Shown: one piece after another, positions 42,832 through 50,374 of the stretch | How the letters are laid out: the number at the start of each line of letters is the position of its first letter | Numbering within the stretch: the first letter of the stretch is position 1 | Assembly (NCBI GenBank): GCA_016745035.1 | Contig: JADGDE010000001.1 | Coordinates: 1,359,677-1,423,676 of the forward strand | Length of the DNA stretch: 64,000 bases | Direction: 5' to 3' | Source: Thiotrichales bacterium | GTDB taxonomy: Bacteria; Pseudomonadota; Gammaproteobacteria; Beggiatoales; Beggiatoaceae | The notes under the pieces: generated by a model | Database searches by the model: none | Told to the model about the DNA's origin: nothing | Seen by the model: only the letters and a program-made list of their open reading frames with translations | Translations under genes and position numbers: made by a program

Positions 42832-43804
42832 TGATGTATTTTTAGAATTTGGCGACCCCACGTCGGCTGTTGATGTCAGCCATATTAGCGACTATTTAGG
42901 CGTATTTACCTCGCATGATGGGCAATACTATGTGCCCCCCGTCAGCCTCAAAGGCTTGTCTGATTTGACCAGAGCGCACCCAACACAGACGACCTTGCCG
43001 CATTTCACCACCAATATGCTGCTTAAGCACTTGGAGCCAAACACGCTATTAAATCAACGCCTAATCAGGCAAGCCAGTATTGATTTTAGAACGATGGGCA
43101 ATGCCTATATCCAGTTTTTACGCAATCGCGTTGGGCAAGTTGTCGGGGCAAAACACGTCCCCGCTATCAATGTCCGCAAACTCACCGAAGGCGGTTATGG
43201 CTGGCTTAATACCGATGGCACTATCACAAAATTCAAACCCGGTGAAATATTCCACTTAGCCGACTACGAAACCAACCAAACAATTTACGGTGTGCCCTAT
43301 TGGCACGGCGCTATTCAATCCATTTTATTGGGTGAAGATGTGACCCTATTCCCCCGTCGATTTTTCAGAAACGGCGCACATATGGGCAATCTTTTTGTGA
43401 CCTCTGGGCTAAGCAAAGAAGCGGGGGGAAAGTTTGAGGCAGATTTGCGCAAAACCAAAGGCGTGGGCAATTTTAGATCTTCACATATTGGTTTGGGAAA
43501 AAACATGGAAGCCGAAAAGCACGTTAAAGTGATTCCTATTGGCAAACTCGACGGCAAAAGTGCCGAATTTATTGCCTTTCTGAACGCCTCAAAAAGCGCG
43601 GTTTTGGAAGCTTGGCGGGTGCGCCCCGAACTGGCGGGCATGATGCCGACCAATACCGGCGGCTCAGGTGATTTACACAAGATTTTGATTATGAATTACG
43701 AGCAAGAAGTTGTACCCTACCAACAACAATGGCAAGAAATAAATGAATATTTACCTGTGCGCCACCATCTGACATTTAAAGTCCCTGACAATCGAGAGTT
43801 TTAA
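42818..43804 (+). CDS. Q: Portal protein (P2 gpQ)
   Basis: The 328-aa protein is a PBSX/P2-type portal. Markers are LTRAHPTQTTLPHFTTNML, QASIDFRTMGNAYIQFLRN, and EIFHLADYETNQTIYGVPYWHGAIQSILL, read in parts. Its end (YLPVRHHLTFKVP) is typical. It forms the DNA-entry vertex to which M and P dock. The Ogr-like gene begins one base after its stop. Confidence 0.93.
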   Translation: MTMNDDVFLEFGDPTSAVDVSHISDYLGVFTSHDGQYYVPPVSLKGLSDLTRAHPTQTTLPHFTTNMLLKHLEPNTLLNQRLIRQASIDFRTMGNAYIQFLRNRVGQVVGAKHVPAINVRKLTEGGYGWLNTDGTITKFKPGEIFHLADYETNQTIYGVPYWHGAIQSILLGEDVTLFPRRFFRNGAHMGNLFVTSGLSKEAGGKFEADLRKTKGVGNFRSSHIGLGKNMEAEKHVKVIPIGKLDGKSAEFIAFLNASKSAVLEAWRVRPELAGMMPTNTGGSGDLHKILIMNYEQEVVPYQQQWQEINEYLPVRHHLTFKVPDNREF

Positions 43805-43805
43805 A

Positions 43806-44030
43806 ATGCGTTTGACCTGTCCTAAATGCTTAAAGCCCATGACTGTTGTGTCCAAAGACATGACCAGCACCTTGCAAACAGAACAGAGCTATTCCTCAAA
43901 AGTGTATAGTGTCTGCAATCACTGTGGAACCACTGCCAAAACCCATTATGAAACCGAAATAATGTCCGAACCTTTCCCCGGTGAACCAATAAAAACCAAT
44001 CCCGAACCACAGCAAAACCTATTCCCATAA
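43806..44030 (+). CDS. ogr: Ogr/Delta-like zinc-finger late activator
   Basis: The 74-aa protein begins MRLTCPKCLKPMTVVSKD and continues SKVYSVCNHCGTTAKTHYETE. Four cysteines (CPKC ... CNHC) and the 'Y-S-V-C-N--C' stretch match P2 Ogr and P4 Delta, which activate late promoters with host RNA polymerase. P2 ogr lies behind D; here it is the third gene of the terminase-portal operon, which would give positive feedback. A hairpin follows at once. Confidence 0.82.
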   Translation: MRLTCPKCLKPMTVVSKDMTSTLQTEQSYSSKVYSVCNHCGTTAKTHYETEIMSEPFPGEPIKTNPEPQQNLFP

Positions 44031-44055
44031 AAAAAGGGGCTTAATGCCCCTTAGT
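44031..44055 (+). terminator. Hairpin after the ogr-like gene
   Basis: AAGGGGC (44034-44040) and GCCCCTT (44046-44052) form a 7-bp stem with a 5-nt loop. A-tract on the left and only a short T-rich stretch on the right. It may act as a weak terminator for the P-Q-ogr transcript and, because of the A-tract, better for the minus strand. Confidence 0.6.
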
Positions 44056-44059
44056 CGAT

Positions 44060-44230
44060 TTATCTTTGTTTTAATTGCCTCCGATCCTGTTTATTAAACT
44101 CCTTAGCAGCTATATGTCTAATTTGCTTAAACATAACGGCTAACTCGGCTGCTTTAAGGTCGGTTTCACGGGCTGATTGTTCCCCAACTTTTGCCAGTGC
44201 TTCAATATCTAATAGGGTTTCAAGTGACAT
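44060..44230 (-). CDS. Small unknown phage protein (56 aa)
   Basis: The frame encodes MSLETLLDIEALAKVGEQSA, then ELAVMFKQIRHIAAKEFNKQ and a basic end RRQLKQR. It is a helical, charged protein without recognisable family. Convergent with the ogr-like gene. No strong ribosome site is visible. It is 100 bp downstream of the large membrane-protein gene, with an imperfect hairpin (CTCGG..TTAAC / GTTAA..CCGAG, 44295-44321) in the gap. Confidence 0.45.
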   Translation of the reverse strand: MSLETLLDIEALAKVGEQSARETDLKAAELAVMFKQIRHIAAKEFNKQDRRQLKQR

Positions 44231-44330
44231 TATTTTTAATCCAAAATTTATATAAAAGGCGCTTATAAAAACAAGCAGTTTAAATGCCTAAAGCCTCGGC
44301 TTAACGAAAAGTTAAACCGAGACAAAGCAG

Positions 44331-46079
44331 CTAGTGTTTGCGATTTTTACTGTAGGTTAGCTGTGCCTTTTCAGCACAACTTTTACAGCGGCAAGCGTTG
44401 TAAGTGCGCACAATAAAATCACTGCCACAATCCTTGCAAGTGTCTACAAAGCCTACCCGTCCTTTGCCAGAAACTTGTGACAAAGAAGGGGGCACACGCT
44501 CATAATCTTTGTAGACAATACCATCCTCGCCAGCCGCGCCTATACCAGCCGCGCCTATACCAGCCGCGCCTATACCAGCCGCGCCTACACCAGCCGCGCT
44601 TGGGTCAGCAGCGCTATTGCGGTGCAGCGCGTTGAGTTCATCAATCAACCCGGGTGATATTTTTTCCAGCGCCGCCGCTGCGCCCGAATTGAGTACCGCC
44701 TCATCGGCGTGCGCATGTACCAAACCATCGGTTTGCACCCAGCCGCCTTGTTTCAATTGCGGGGCGGTTTTGGCGTGTGGCACAGGCTCAGCACCGACAG
44801 CAAAAGCACCGCTTAACGCCTGCTTGATATGAGCAGAGGCATCCACACCTAACAGCTCAAGCCCGCGCAAAACCCGCCGATTCTCAGCGCGTTTGTCACC
44901 GCCTGCGATGTTGCGCAGCATCTGCGCCACGATTAAACCAATCACCGCGATTAAATCAAAAATAAACGCCCAGACCATCCACTTCAACCAACTAGCGGTT
45001 TCAGCACTGACATCGAAAAACCGAGACAACATTCTATCCTCAGCCTTCCACTGGCTTTTGATGCCCTGGCCACTTTCAGACAACGCCGCCCGATCCTTTT
45101 CAAGCTTCACCAAATGGTTTTGCAAGCCCTTATATTCCGCGTGCTTGTCGGCGTAATCTGTGCCGCTAAACAACGCCGTCGGCAACTGCGCCTCTAGTGC
45201 TGATTTTTGCTGCTGATACGCGGCGCTCATTGCCTCCCATTCGGGGCACAACTGCCGCGCCTTGGTACGAAAAAATAGCCCATTACCATCGGTTTTGGGG
45301 CTGCAATCACTGTGCATAAACTTGGAAAAGCGACTAGGAAAACTGGGGGGCACTAAAGCGGCTAATTGCTGCTTAATCTCCGCCGTTTTTGCCTGCGCCG
45401 CTGCCACGCTTTGATTATGTGCCTGTGTTTCCGAGTGGGCTTTTTCGGCATCGGCAAAGGTTGCCATGCCGCGCAAACGCTCACGGGTAATGCTTATTTC
45501 ATTGTCTAAAGCTTGTGCTGGGGCTGAGGATTCCAGCCGTACTTGTGCCCCGTTGCCACTTTCGTTGACCAACTCAAACAAAGACGTACCCAATAAAGAC
45601 CCCGTAGTGACAAGGCTCACGACAATGGTTAAACCCAACAACAAGCCGTTGCCCTGCTGCCAAGCGTTGACCGCTGCGGGTAAAATCCTATCGCGCATGA
45701 TAACCATGCCAATGAAACCAAGGCAGAAAAACCAGCGCACCAAATTATCATCCGGTGCTTTCCAAGCCCAAACCAAAGTCAGCACCACCGACAACAAAAC
45801 CAACATCCAAACCGCCGCATGAATCCAGCGGGCTTGGGATAAAGTCGCCAATTGTTCGCTCTCGCTTAAAGCTTTTTGGCGGTTTTTAAAGCTCTGCTGT
45901 ACCGAGGCAAAAAAGCCCGACTTAAATCCCAAAGCCAATAAACCCAACAACAACAGCGTGCCGATAATCACCACCACAGGCGTGATGGATGCAGTGGTAT
46001 CCAAGCGCTGATAAGCATCGGAAATGAACACATAGCCGAAACCGAAAACCAGCAATAACAAGCCATAACGAATAATCAT
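44331..46079 (-). CDS. Large membrane protein of unknown function with zinc-ribbon C-terminus
   Basis: The 582-aa protein closes the AlpA-led operon. It has five hydrophobic helices in residues 1-175 and a coiled region (about 190-360) with two Cys (HSDCS, RQLCPEW). A further membrane segment follows near 370-395 (WMVWAFIFDLIAVIGLIVAQ). The C-terminal 170 residues contain VHAHADEAVLNSGAAAALE, which resembles a motif I know from tape-measure C-termini. A GAAGI repeat and a four-Cys zinc ribbon (CKDCG ... CRCKSC) complete it. No Walker A motif is seen, so it is not a Zot-like ATPase. Start overlaps the 49-aa gene (ATGA). Confidence 0.72.
   Translation of the reverse strand: MIIRYGLLLLVFGFGYVFISDAYQRLDTTASITPVVVIIGTLLLLGLLALGFKSGFFASVQQSFKNRQKALSESEQLATLSQARWIHAAVWMLVLLSVVLTLVWAWKAPDDNLVRWFFCLGFIGMVIMRDRILPAAVNAWQQGNGLLLGLTIVVSLVTTGSLLGTSLFELVNESGNGAQVRLESSAPAQALDNEISITRERLRGMATFADAEKAHSETQAHNQSVAAAQAKTAEIKQQLAALVPPSFPSRFSKFMHSDCSPKTDGNGLFFRTKARQLCPEWEAMSAAYQQQKSALEAQLPTALFSGTDYADKHAEYKGLQNHLVKLEKDRAALSESGQGIKSQWKAEDRMLSRFFDVSAETASWLKWMVWAFIFDLIAVIGLIVAQMLRNIAGGDKRAENRRVLRGLELLGVDASAHIKQALSGAFAVGAEPVPHAKTAPQLKQGGWVQTDGLVHAHADEAVLNSGAAAALEKISPGLIDELNALHRNSAADPSAAGVGAAGIGAAGIGAAGIGAAGEDGIVYKDYERVPPSLSQVSGKGRVGFVDTCKDCGSDFIVRTYNACRCKSCAEKAQLTYSKNRKH
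44530..44599. repeat. 15-bp tandem repeat inside the membrane-protein gene
   Basis: Four near-identical units CCAGCCGCGCCTATA (44530, 44545, 44560, 44575) and a partial fifth encode the peptide GAAGI repeatedly. Unit length is a multiple of three, so slippage changes linker length without breaking the frame. Confidence 0.88.
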
Positions 46080-46225
46080 GATTGCACCTCAATTTGGGCA
46101 TGGCTATTTAGTGCGGATGGGTAAGGCTGGGGCTTGATGTAATGGACATATATAAGCATCGTCACATAAAGACCACCGAGAAATAACAAGGCAGCTTTAC
46201 CCCAAAAAACAATTTTCTCAATCAT
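46076..46225 (-). CDS. Small membrane protein (49 aa)
   Basis: The frame encodes MIEKIVFWGKAALLFLGG, then LYVTMLIYVHYIKPQPYPS and a polar tail. One membrane helix, N-terminus probably inside. Its stop overlaps the start of the 582-aa membrane protein and its start overlaps the 51-aa gene by 8 bp. Tight packing supports translation; a partner of the large protein is plausible. Confidence 0.6.
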   Translation of the reverse strand: MIEKIVFWGKAALLFLGGLYVTMLIYVHYIKPQPYPSALNSHAQIEVQS

Positions 46226-46373
46226 GCTCTTCTTCCTCAAGTGCGCCCATTAGCCCATCGTATATTTCATCTGGGCTAAGGCCAGGAAACGGCTCACCGC
46301 CTTGTTTGATTTCAATGTCATCTAAGGGCGGTTGGCAAGTGCAATTTTCGCAAGGATGTGTGCAACCACTCAT
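46218..46373 (-). CDS. Small Cys-rich protein (51 aa)
   Basis: The frame encodes MSGCTHPCENCTCQPPLDD, with four Cys in twelve residues, and then an acidic part ending LMGALEEEEHD. It could bind zinc or a cluster. It overlaps the neighbouring genes by 4 and 8 bp in the AlpA-led operon. No family recognised. Confidence 0.6.
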   Translation of the reverse strand: MSGCTHPCENCTCQPPLDDIEIKQGGEPFPGLSPDEIYDGLMGALEEEEHD

Positions 46374-46615
46374 AGCTCACCACCTTGACGCAAAGCCGGA
46401 CAAGGCTCACCGCGCTGTTGAAACGCCTCGATGGCATCGCGGCGCAAACCCTCGGCCGCGCCTTCAAAGCCTTGGTTTTTCCAGCGGCGGATATTATTTA
46501 GCACCTCGGTGCAGTTCATGCGGCTGATAGGGTGTTGAATCACAAACCCCGGCTTGCTATTTTCGAGCGCATTCACAGGACTGGATAATAAAAAAATCAG
46601 CATCAAAGTTTTCAT
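46370..46615 (-). CDS. Small exported protein (81 aa)
   Basis: The protein starts with a Sec signal peptide (MKTLMLIFLLSSPVNALENS, cleavage near NA-LE). The mature part has two Cys (RMNCTEVLN; GEPCPALRQ) that may form a disulfide, and a basic helix (RRWKNQGFEGAAEGLRRDA). It is the only exported product of the AlpA-led operon. Function unknown; a surface or periplasmic role on the host is likely. Confidence 0.65.
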   Translation of the reverse strand: MKTLMLIFLLSSPVNALENSKPGFVIQHPISRMNCTEVLNNIRRWKNQGFEGAAEGLRRDAIEAFQQRGEPCPALRQGGEL

Positions 46616-46800
46616 AAATCACCTGCCATTAAATTATCGAGAGATTGCATGTCCTGCGCGGTCAATTCGCGCAGGCTGATTGGGCGGGTATAAAAAGGCG
46701 GCTGAAATAGCTCGTGTTCTACTGCCATGCAAGTATCACAGGCGCTGGGGGTTAAGCTGTCGAGGTTTTTATTGAATCGGCAGGTATCACAGACGCTCAT
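46612..46800 (-). CDS. Small zinc-finger-like protein (62 aa)
   Basis: The protein starts MSVCDTCRFNKNLDSLTPSA and continues CDTCMAVEHELF. The CxxC-x13-CxxC pattern fits a small zinc-binding module. The C-terminus (LRELTAQDMQSLDNLM) is helical. It overlaps both neighbours by 4 bp. No family recognised. Confidence 0.6.
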   Translation of the reverse strand: MSVCDTCRFNKNLDSLTPSACDTCMAVEHELFQPPFYTRPISLRELTAQDMQSLDNLMAGDL

Positions 46801-46997
46801 GATTGCACCTCAACCTTTTTAATGGGCAGTCCGGTTGGATTTCCTTTCTCAACTAAGTCGGCCGCCAAGTCTTCAATTTCACGAACTGTCATATCAACCA
46901 AGCGTTTTCCATTCACAGTTGTTAAGGGAATTTCTAGGGGAGTTCCTTTTGGGTGTTTATCTAAGAAGGTATTGATATAATCAAAGTCAGTTGACAT
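46797..46997 (-). CDS. Small unknown protein (66 aa)
   Basis: MSTDFDYINTFLDKHPKGTP is followed by LEIPLTTVNGKRLVDM and a helical end. Soluble, no motif recognised. It lies 3 bp after the winged-helix-like gene and overlaps the 62-aa gene by 4 bp, so it is part of the same run. Confidence 0.6.
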   Translation of the reverse strand: MSTDFDYINTFLDKHPKGTPLEIPLTTVNGKRLVDMTVREIEDLAADLVEKGNPTGLPIKKVEVQS

Positions 46998-47000
46998 GGC

Positions 47001-47231
47001 TTATTCCCCCTCACCCTTAACCGCTGTCTTTTCATAGACTTTGCCGTTTTTATCTGTTCCAACTTGGATTAAATAGCCCGCTTCGCGGAGAAGCTCTAAG
47101 CGCCCCTCTATCATGGACAATGCCCGCTGGCTTGTTTCTTCTGCGCACAATGAGGCAGCGCTCACATATTTGCCTTCTGGAATTTGTTTGAGAATTTTAA
47201 GGTCAACTTTCGTTGGTTTTAGCTTTGGCAT
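47001..47231 (-). CDS. Small winged-helix-like protein (76 aa)
   Basis: The protein reads MPKLKPTKVDLKILKQIPEG, then SAASLCAEETSQRALSMIEGRLELLREAGYLIQVG, given in parts, and a short basic hairpin. Helix, helix, LLREAGYLI and wing is the layout of a winged-helix DNA-binding domain. It follows the AlpA gene by 3 bp and is probably a second regulator. Confidence 0.6.
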   Translation of the reverse strand: MPKLKPTKVDLKILKQIPEGKYVSAASLCAEETSQRALSMIEGRLELLREAGYLIQVGTDKNGKVYEKTAVKGEGE

Positions 47232-47234
47232 GGC

Positions 47235-47456
47235 TTATACCCCCTCACTCATTTCATAACCCATTTCTTGCATCCATTGGCGCAAGTCTTGGACAGCCCA
47301 AGCGACACGGCGGGCGGAATAGCGTTTAGCAGGTTGGGGGAATTTGCCTTCTTTAATCAGGCGGTAAATACTGGATTTACTATAGGGGATATAAATTTGC
47401 GCAAATTCGTGGATTTGTAAAAACCCACTTTCAGGCAAAGGTTTTAAATCGGTCAT
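47235..47456 (-). CDS. AlpA-family DNA-binding protein
   Basis: The 73-aa protein has FLQIHEFAQIYIPYSKSSIY, then RLIKEGKFPQPAKRYSARRVAWAVQDLRQWM, the HTH pattern of AlpA/MerR-like excisionases. In P4, the AlpA homologue Vis acts as excisionase and repressor. Here it is first in a run of eight minus-strand genes and follows two dyad structures, so it may regulate its own operon and also help excision. Confidence 0.85.
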   Translation of the reverse strand: MTDLKPLPESGFLQIHEFAQIYIPYSKSSIYRLIKEGKFPQPAKRYSARRVAWAVQDLRQWMQEMGYEMSEGV

Positions 47457-47462
47457 GTTGTT

Positions 47463-47546
47463 CTCACAGGTTGTGAGACCACTGCCTACTTTGATGCAGG
47501 TTATAGTTGTGTGCTAAAATCGCGCGCAGTCGTTCAGCAGTGGTCT
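47463..47546. promoter_or_regulatory. Dyads upstream of the AlpA gene
   Basis: CTCACA-ggt-TGTGAG (47463-47477) lies just upstream of the AlpA start. AGACCACTGC (47476-47485) and GCAGTGGTCT (47537-47546) form a perfect 10-bp inverted repeat with 51 bp inside. A third imperfect dyad (CTATCG ... CGATAG) lies at 47573-47597. These are candidates for AlpA binding, a regulatory RNA or a terminator-antiterminator pair. Confidence 0.55.
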
Positions 47547-47621
47547 TTGTGGCTGGGTGAATGATTAGCGGCTATCGGAGGTGCGAACTTCGATAGTCGC
47601 GCTACAGTTTTTTATTTCATG

Positions 47622-47996
47622 TCATGCCCTATTCCTCCTCTCGATTACAAACACTTGAGTGACGGGATAATCTCGCCAAAGTTGGCGCAATACGCCTTTC
47701 ACATCCTGATAACAAAAGTCCTGATTATTCGGGGTTCTCCAGTCCAGCACTTGCGCCTTCCCATGAATGTGTGCGCCCCAGCGTGCGCCTTTTAAGCCTT
47801 GGTCTTGCTCCCAATCCCACAACTTCACCCCGCCAAGGGTTTCTATCAACGCGGCTTTGTGGCGTTCGATAAAAGTTTTTTGGCTATCGTTTAGCCCCTG
47901 ATAATTGCCAATCACTAATTGACAGGGGTCTTGTGGGTGCAAGTTAAGCGCAAAGCCTGCGTTTTTCATCCGTGCGATAACGGCTGGATAATCCAT
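47622..47996 (-). CDS. Unknown protein with TubC-like N-terminal part
   Basis: The 124-aa protein starts MDYPAVIARMKNAGFALNLH and continues LVIGNYQGLNDSQKTFIERHKAALIETL, in parts. This 'small helical start, then IERHKAALIETL' is similar to TubC docking or N-terminal domains of phage replication proteins. The C-terminal half is WDWEQDQGLKGARWGAHIHG and ends VFVIERRNRA. It overlaps the replication-initiator-like gene by one base (TGA/ATG), so it is coupled to it. Confidence 0.6.
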   Translation of the reverse strand: MDYPAVIARMKNAGFALNLHPQDPCQLVIGNYQGLNDSQKTFIERHKAALIETLGGVKLWDWEQDQGLKGARWGAHIHGKAQVLDWRTPNNQDFCYQDVKGVLRQLWRDYPVTQVFVIERRNRA

Positions 47997-48763
47997 CAGT
48001 GCGCCCTCCCTCTTAAAGCATTTTTAAGGTCAAGCATGGGCGGGGGTGTTTTCGGTTTTTTGGGGTTTTTGTGCTGGGAGGGGTTGGCTTTGCTAGCGGC
48101 TAAGCGTTGGCGTTGTTGCCGGACGTTGTTTGCGCCATCGGTTCTGAGTTCATGACTGTTGAACCTATCAATCATAAAAACCAAGCTGTCTAAGGGCTTG
48201 CGGATTTTATCATCACGATAGCGCAATTCAGCCGCATAGGCTGCCAAAGCATCCAACACCAATTGGGCGGCGCTGGGGGTTTGTTTCGGTGGGGTACTGA
48301 GTAAGGAAAGTTTTGCCATGATTTGCCCAGCATCGTAGCTGGCTAAACAGGCGGGGAGAATCAAGTCTTCGAGCTTAATAACGGTAGGCGGTTTCGGCTG
48401 GCTGTATTGCAGCGGCATTTGCCCTTTTTGCAGAGCTTTTAGCTCTGCCCGTTGCATCTTGATTAGCTTATCAAGCACATCCTGATGCAGCTCATAATAG
48501 GTGACTTGACCGTAGTAGGGATGCGAGCCAACGTGATAATCGATCACGCCGAATTTTTTTAGCTGAGTACGGGCGGTGCGGATTTCGCTTTCACTGAGAT
48601 AAAGCTCGTCGAACCATTGGGGAAAAGACTTGTAAAAGCCCTTGTTTGGGTCTCGACGGGGATACCAATATTGGATTTGGGTTAAGAGTGCGCCTGCGTT
48701 GTAAGAAAGCCCCATGCGTTTATAGAGCGTCAACACAGGAACCTTGCGGTCTGTTGATTCCAT
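47996..48763 (-). CDS. Replication-initiator-like HTH protein
   Basis: The 255-aa protein starts MESTDRKVPVLTLYKRMGLS and then YNAGALLTQIQYWYPRRD, FPQWFDELYLSESEIRTARTQLKKFGVIDYHV, split. This is the winged helix of many phage and plasmid replication proteins ('lsraLLLsqI-yW', 'WAeelglsr'). The C-terminal half is helical and ends in a Lys/Pro-rich stretch (QHKNPKKPKTPPPM). A role in initiation or loading with the primase of this phage is likely. The upstream gap (48764-49030) holds a terminator and no gene. Confidence 0.72.
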   Translation of the reverse strand: MESTDRKVPVLTLYKRMGLSYNAGALLTQIQYWYPRRDPNKGFYKSFPQWFDELYLSESEIRTARTQLKKFGVIDYHVGSHPYYGQVTYYELHQDVLDKLIKMQRAELKALQKGQMPLQYSQPKPPTVIKLEDLILPACLASYDAGQIMAKLSLLSTPPKQTPSAAQLVLDALAAYAAELRYRDDKIRKPLDSLVFMIDRFNSHELRTDGANNVRQQRQRLAASKANPSQHKNPKKPKTPPPMLDLKNALRGRAH

Positions 48764-48892
48764 CGGTGTATGTTCTTTGTGTTGGGATTTCTTCTAAAGG
48801 TGCGAACTTTATGATGAAGTCATCCGGTTGATGTTGGCGCTTATGTTACCTCCGAGTTTTAAAAGAAGTCAAGACATTTTAAGAACGGATAA

Positions 48893-48927
48893 AACAAAAA
48901 ACGACCACCCCGCCCGCTGGCGGGGTG
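48893..48927 (-). terminator. Strong terminator on the minus strand
   Basis: CACCCCGCC (48906-48914) and GGCGGGGTG (48919-48927) form a 9-bp GC-rich stem with a CGCT loop. On the minus strand it runs into TTTTTTG. It ends the moron transcripts coming from the right, so 49-51 kb is insulated from the replication genes. Confidence 0.85.
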
Positions 48928-49030
48928 TGTCTTCTAGTGTAAGTAATCTGATGATGTAATCTTATGTAGCCCCACAGCAGCGAAGGGGTGTGCAGGGCTG
49001 CTATAGGGTGGGGGATGGGGTAGTGCTGGG

Positions 49031-49468
49031 CTATTGTTTGGATAAGGTATTTTTTACAAACAAAATTAAATCATCAATTTCAGATGTATGAAAAAATTTT
49101 ATTTTAAGTGCTGTTTCTAATTTATCTCTATAAGATAAAATGTCATCCTTATCATTAGTGATAAATGCATTAACTCCAGTTTTATATGCAGAATCTAAAT
49201 GAAGAATATCAACCCGTTTATTTTCTAAACCAACAATATTTACAATCTCCTCATACTTTTCTGATTCTTTATAGTCACCCCATGTTTTAGGTGCATTTCC
49301 CCAAGTGTAGTTTTTCATATCACTCCATGTTGCCTTGGATGGAATTCCTGAGCTTTTTATATGTTTGTTTTTATTCTCATATTGAAACATCACTACTTCT
49401 ACCCTCCCTTCTTTTTCTAAAGATTTTAATTTTTTAGACCATGCACCATTATCACAATATATTTTCAT
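49031..49468 (-). CDS. PIN-like nuclease domain protein
   Basis: The 145-aa protein begins MKIYCDNGAWSKKLKSLEKE, with an early Asp, and near the end has RVDILHLDSAYKTGVNAFITNDKDDIL, in parts. The HLDSAYKTG and FITNDKDD elements fit the second and third acidic clusters of PIN-domain RNases. In between is an atypical Lys/Trp-rich insert (SDMKNYTWGNAPKTWGDY). Together with the two upstream genes it could form a toxin or defence module. AT-rich relative to phage structural genes. Confidence 0.65.
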   Translation of the reverse strand: MKIYCDNGAWSKKLKSLEKEGRVEVVMFQYENKNKHIKSSGIPSKATWSDMKNYTWGNAPKTWGDYKESEKYEEIVNIVGLENKRVDILHLDSAYKTGVNAFITNDKDDILSYRDKLETALKIKFFHTSEIDDLILFVKNTLSKQ

Positions 49469-49545
49469 AATTATTTTATAAACCCATTATTAACTTGTAA
49501 GGAATCCCAACACAATATTGTTAATGCTGGGAGGTTATATTATTT

Positions 49546-49740
49546 TTAACTTGTTAATGAACCTTTGGCAATATAAGGTTCATTCTTTTGTGTTGAAAAT
49601 TGTTTATCAAAATCTTCTAAAGATTTTGCAGCTATTTTGGCAGCATCTTCAGTTGAACCATCATTTTTATCAACAATTTTGGCATACACTGCTGTGTAGT
49701 GATACATACGTTGTTTTTGTAATTCATTGTCTTTCTTCAT
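49546..49740 (-). CDS. Small unknown protein (64 aa) beside the PIN-like gene
   Basis: The protein starts MKKDNELQKQRMYHYTAVYA and contains STEDAAKIAAKSLEDFDKQF. It is helical and charged. The ATG at 49740 has AGGAT upstream; the longer frame is unlikely. It lies 13 bp after the winged-helix gene and 77 bp before the PIN-like gene. In toxin-antitoxin-like sets a protein of this size is often the antitoxin, but I see no DNA-binding motif. Confidence 0.6.
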   Translation of the reverse strand: MKKDNELQKQRMYHYTAVYAKIVDKNDGSTEDAAKIAAKSLEDFDKQFSTQKNEPYIAKGSLTS

Positions 49741-49753
49741 GACTATTATCCTT

Positions 49754-50329
49754 TTAACTTGCTTCGACCAATTTTTTTGCTGATCTTGTAAATCGAAAAA
49801 CTCTATCCCCTTTTTTATTATTTTCAAGGAGTAAAAGCTCAAGATTAACCAATTGATTTAAATCTTCTTTTATGAACTGAGGTTCGTCAATATGAATTGA
49901 GCTGAGGGAAGTTTTAGGATCCATTATCCCGTAAACAGTACCTCCCCCCATAAATATCTCAATAAAGAAACTACCACCGGATTCATGCAATTGTTTGATT
50001 ATAGAAAATGCTTGGTCTGATAACCCTTTATTAGGTGCAAGAGCTTCTGATATTTCCTTTAACCCGCTAATATGTGCAGATACGGCAAGCATTGATGACT
50101 CTAAGGTTTTTAATTTTCCTATAACTTCATCATGATTGTTTTTTAGTAATGACTTAATACCTAATTCAAGTTTGTAATTTAAATTTATCTCGTCTACAAG
50201 TTCTTTATGTCTTTTATCACTAAGCCACAGTAAAAAATCATCGTAGCTATCCTTCTCTTGTGATTTACGCTCTGATTTAAAATTAGAGAGTAGACTAACA
50301 ATAGATGCAAGTGCAGTAGCTATGTCCAA
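49754..50329 (-). CDS. Helical and winged-helix protein of the PIN-like cluster
   Basis: The 191-aa protein has a helical N-terminal half (SIVSLLSNFKSERKSQEKDS ... IGKLKTLESSMLAVSAHISG). The C-terminal half looks like a winged helix: GLSDQAFSIIKQLHESGGSF ... LNQLVNLELLLLENNKKGDRVFRFTR, in parts. Proteins with this closing segment occur at many uncharacterised defence or mobile loci. It is the first gene of the 191-64-145 aa run, with no ribosome-site oddity. Confidence 0.6.
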   Translation of the reverse strand: MDIATALASIVSLLSNFKSERKSQEKDSYDDFLLWLSDKRHKELVDEINLNYKLELGIKSLLKNNHDEVIGKLKTLESSMLAVSAHISGLKEISEALAPNKGLSDQAFSIIKQLHESGGSFFIEIFMGGGTVYGIMDPKTSLSSIHIDEPQFIKEDLNQLVNLELLLLENNKKGDRVFRFTRSAKKLVEAS

Positions 50330-50374
50330 AATATTTTCTCCTACTTTTCTATAGGTAAATTTTTTAAACCCGTA

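Noticed and set aside
44530-44599. Regular 15-bp repeats, at first sight like a CRISPR or satellite array
   Set aside because: There are no spacers, the unit is a multiple of three and it lies in the frame of the 582-aa protein as GAAGI repeats.
44331-48763. Idea of a nested filamentous (inovirus-like) phage
   Set aside because: The layout with small membrane and exported proteins is suggestive, but there is no Zot/pI ATPase (no Walker A in the 582-aa protein) and no ssDNA-binding or coat-like gene that I can defend.
47996-48763. P2 protein A or B function for the 255-aa protein
   Set aside because: No two-Tyr rolling-circle motif; it has a winged helix like initiators of other phages, so I only call it initiator-like.
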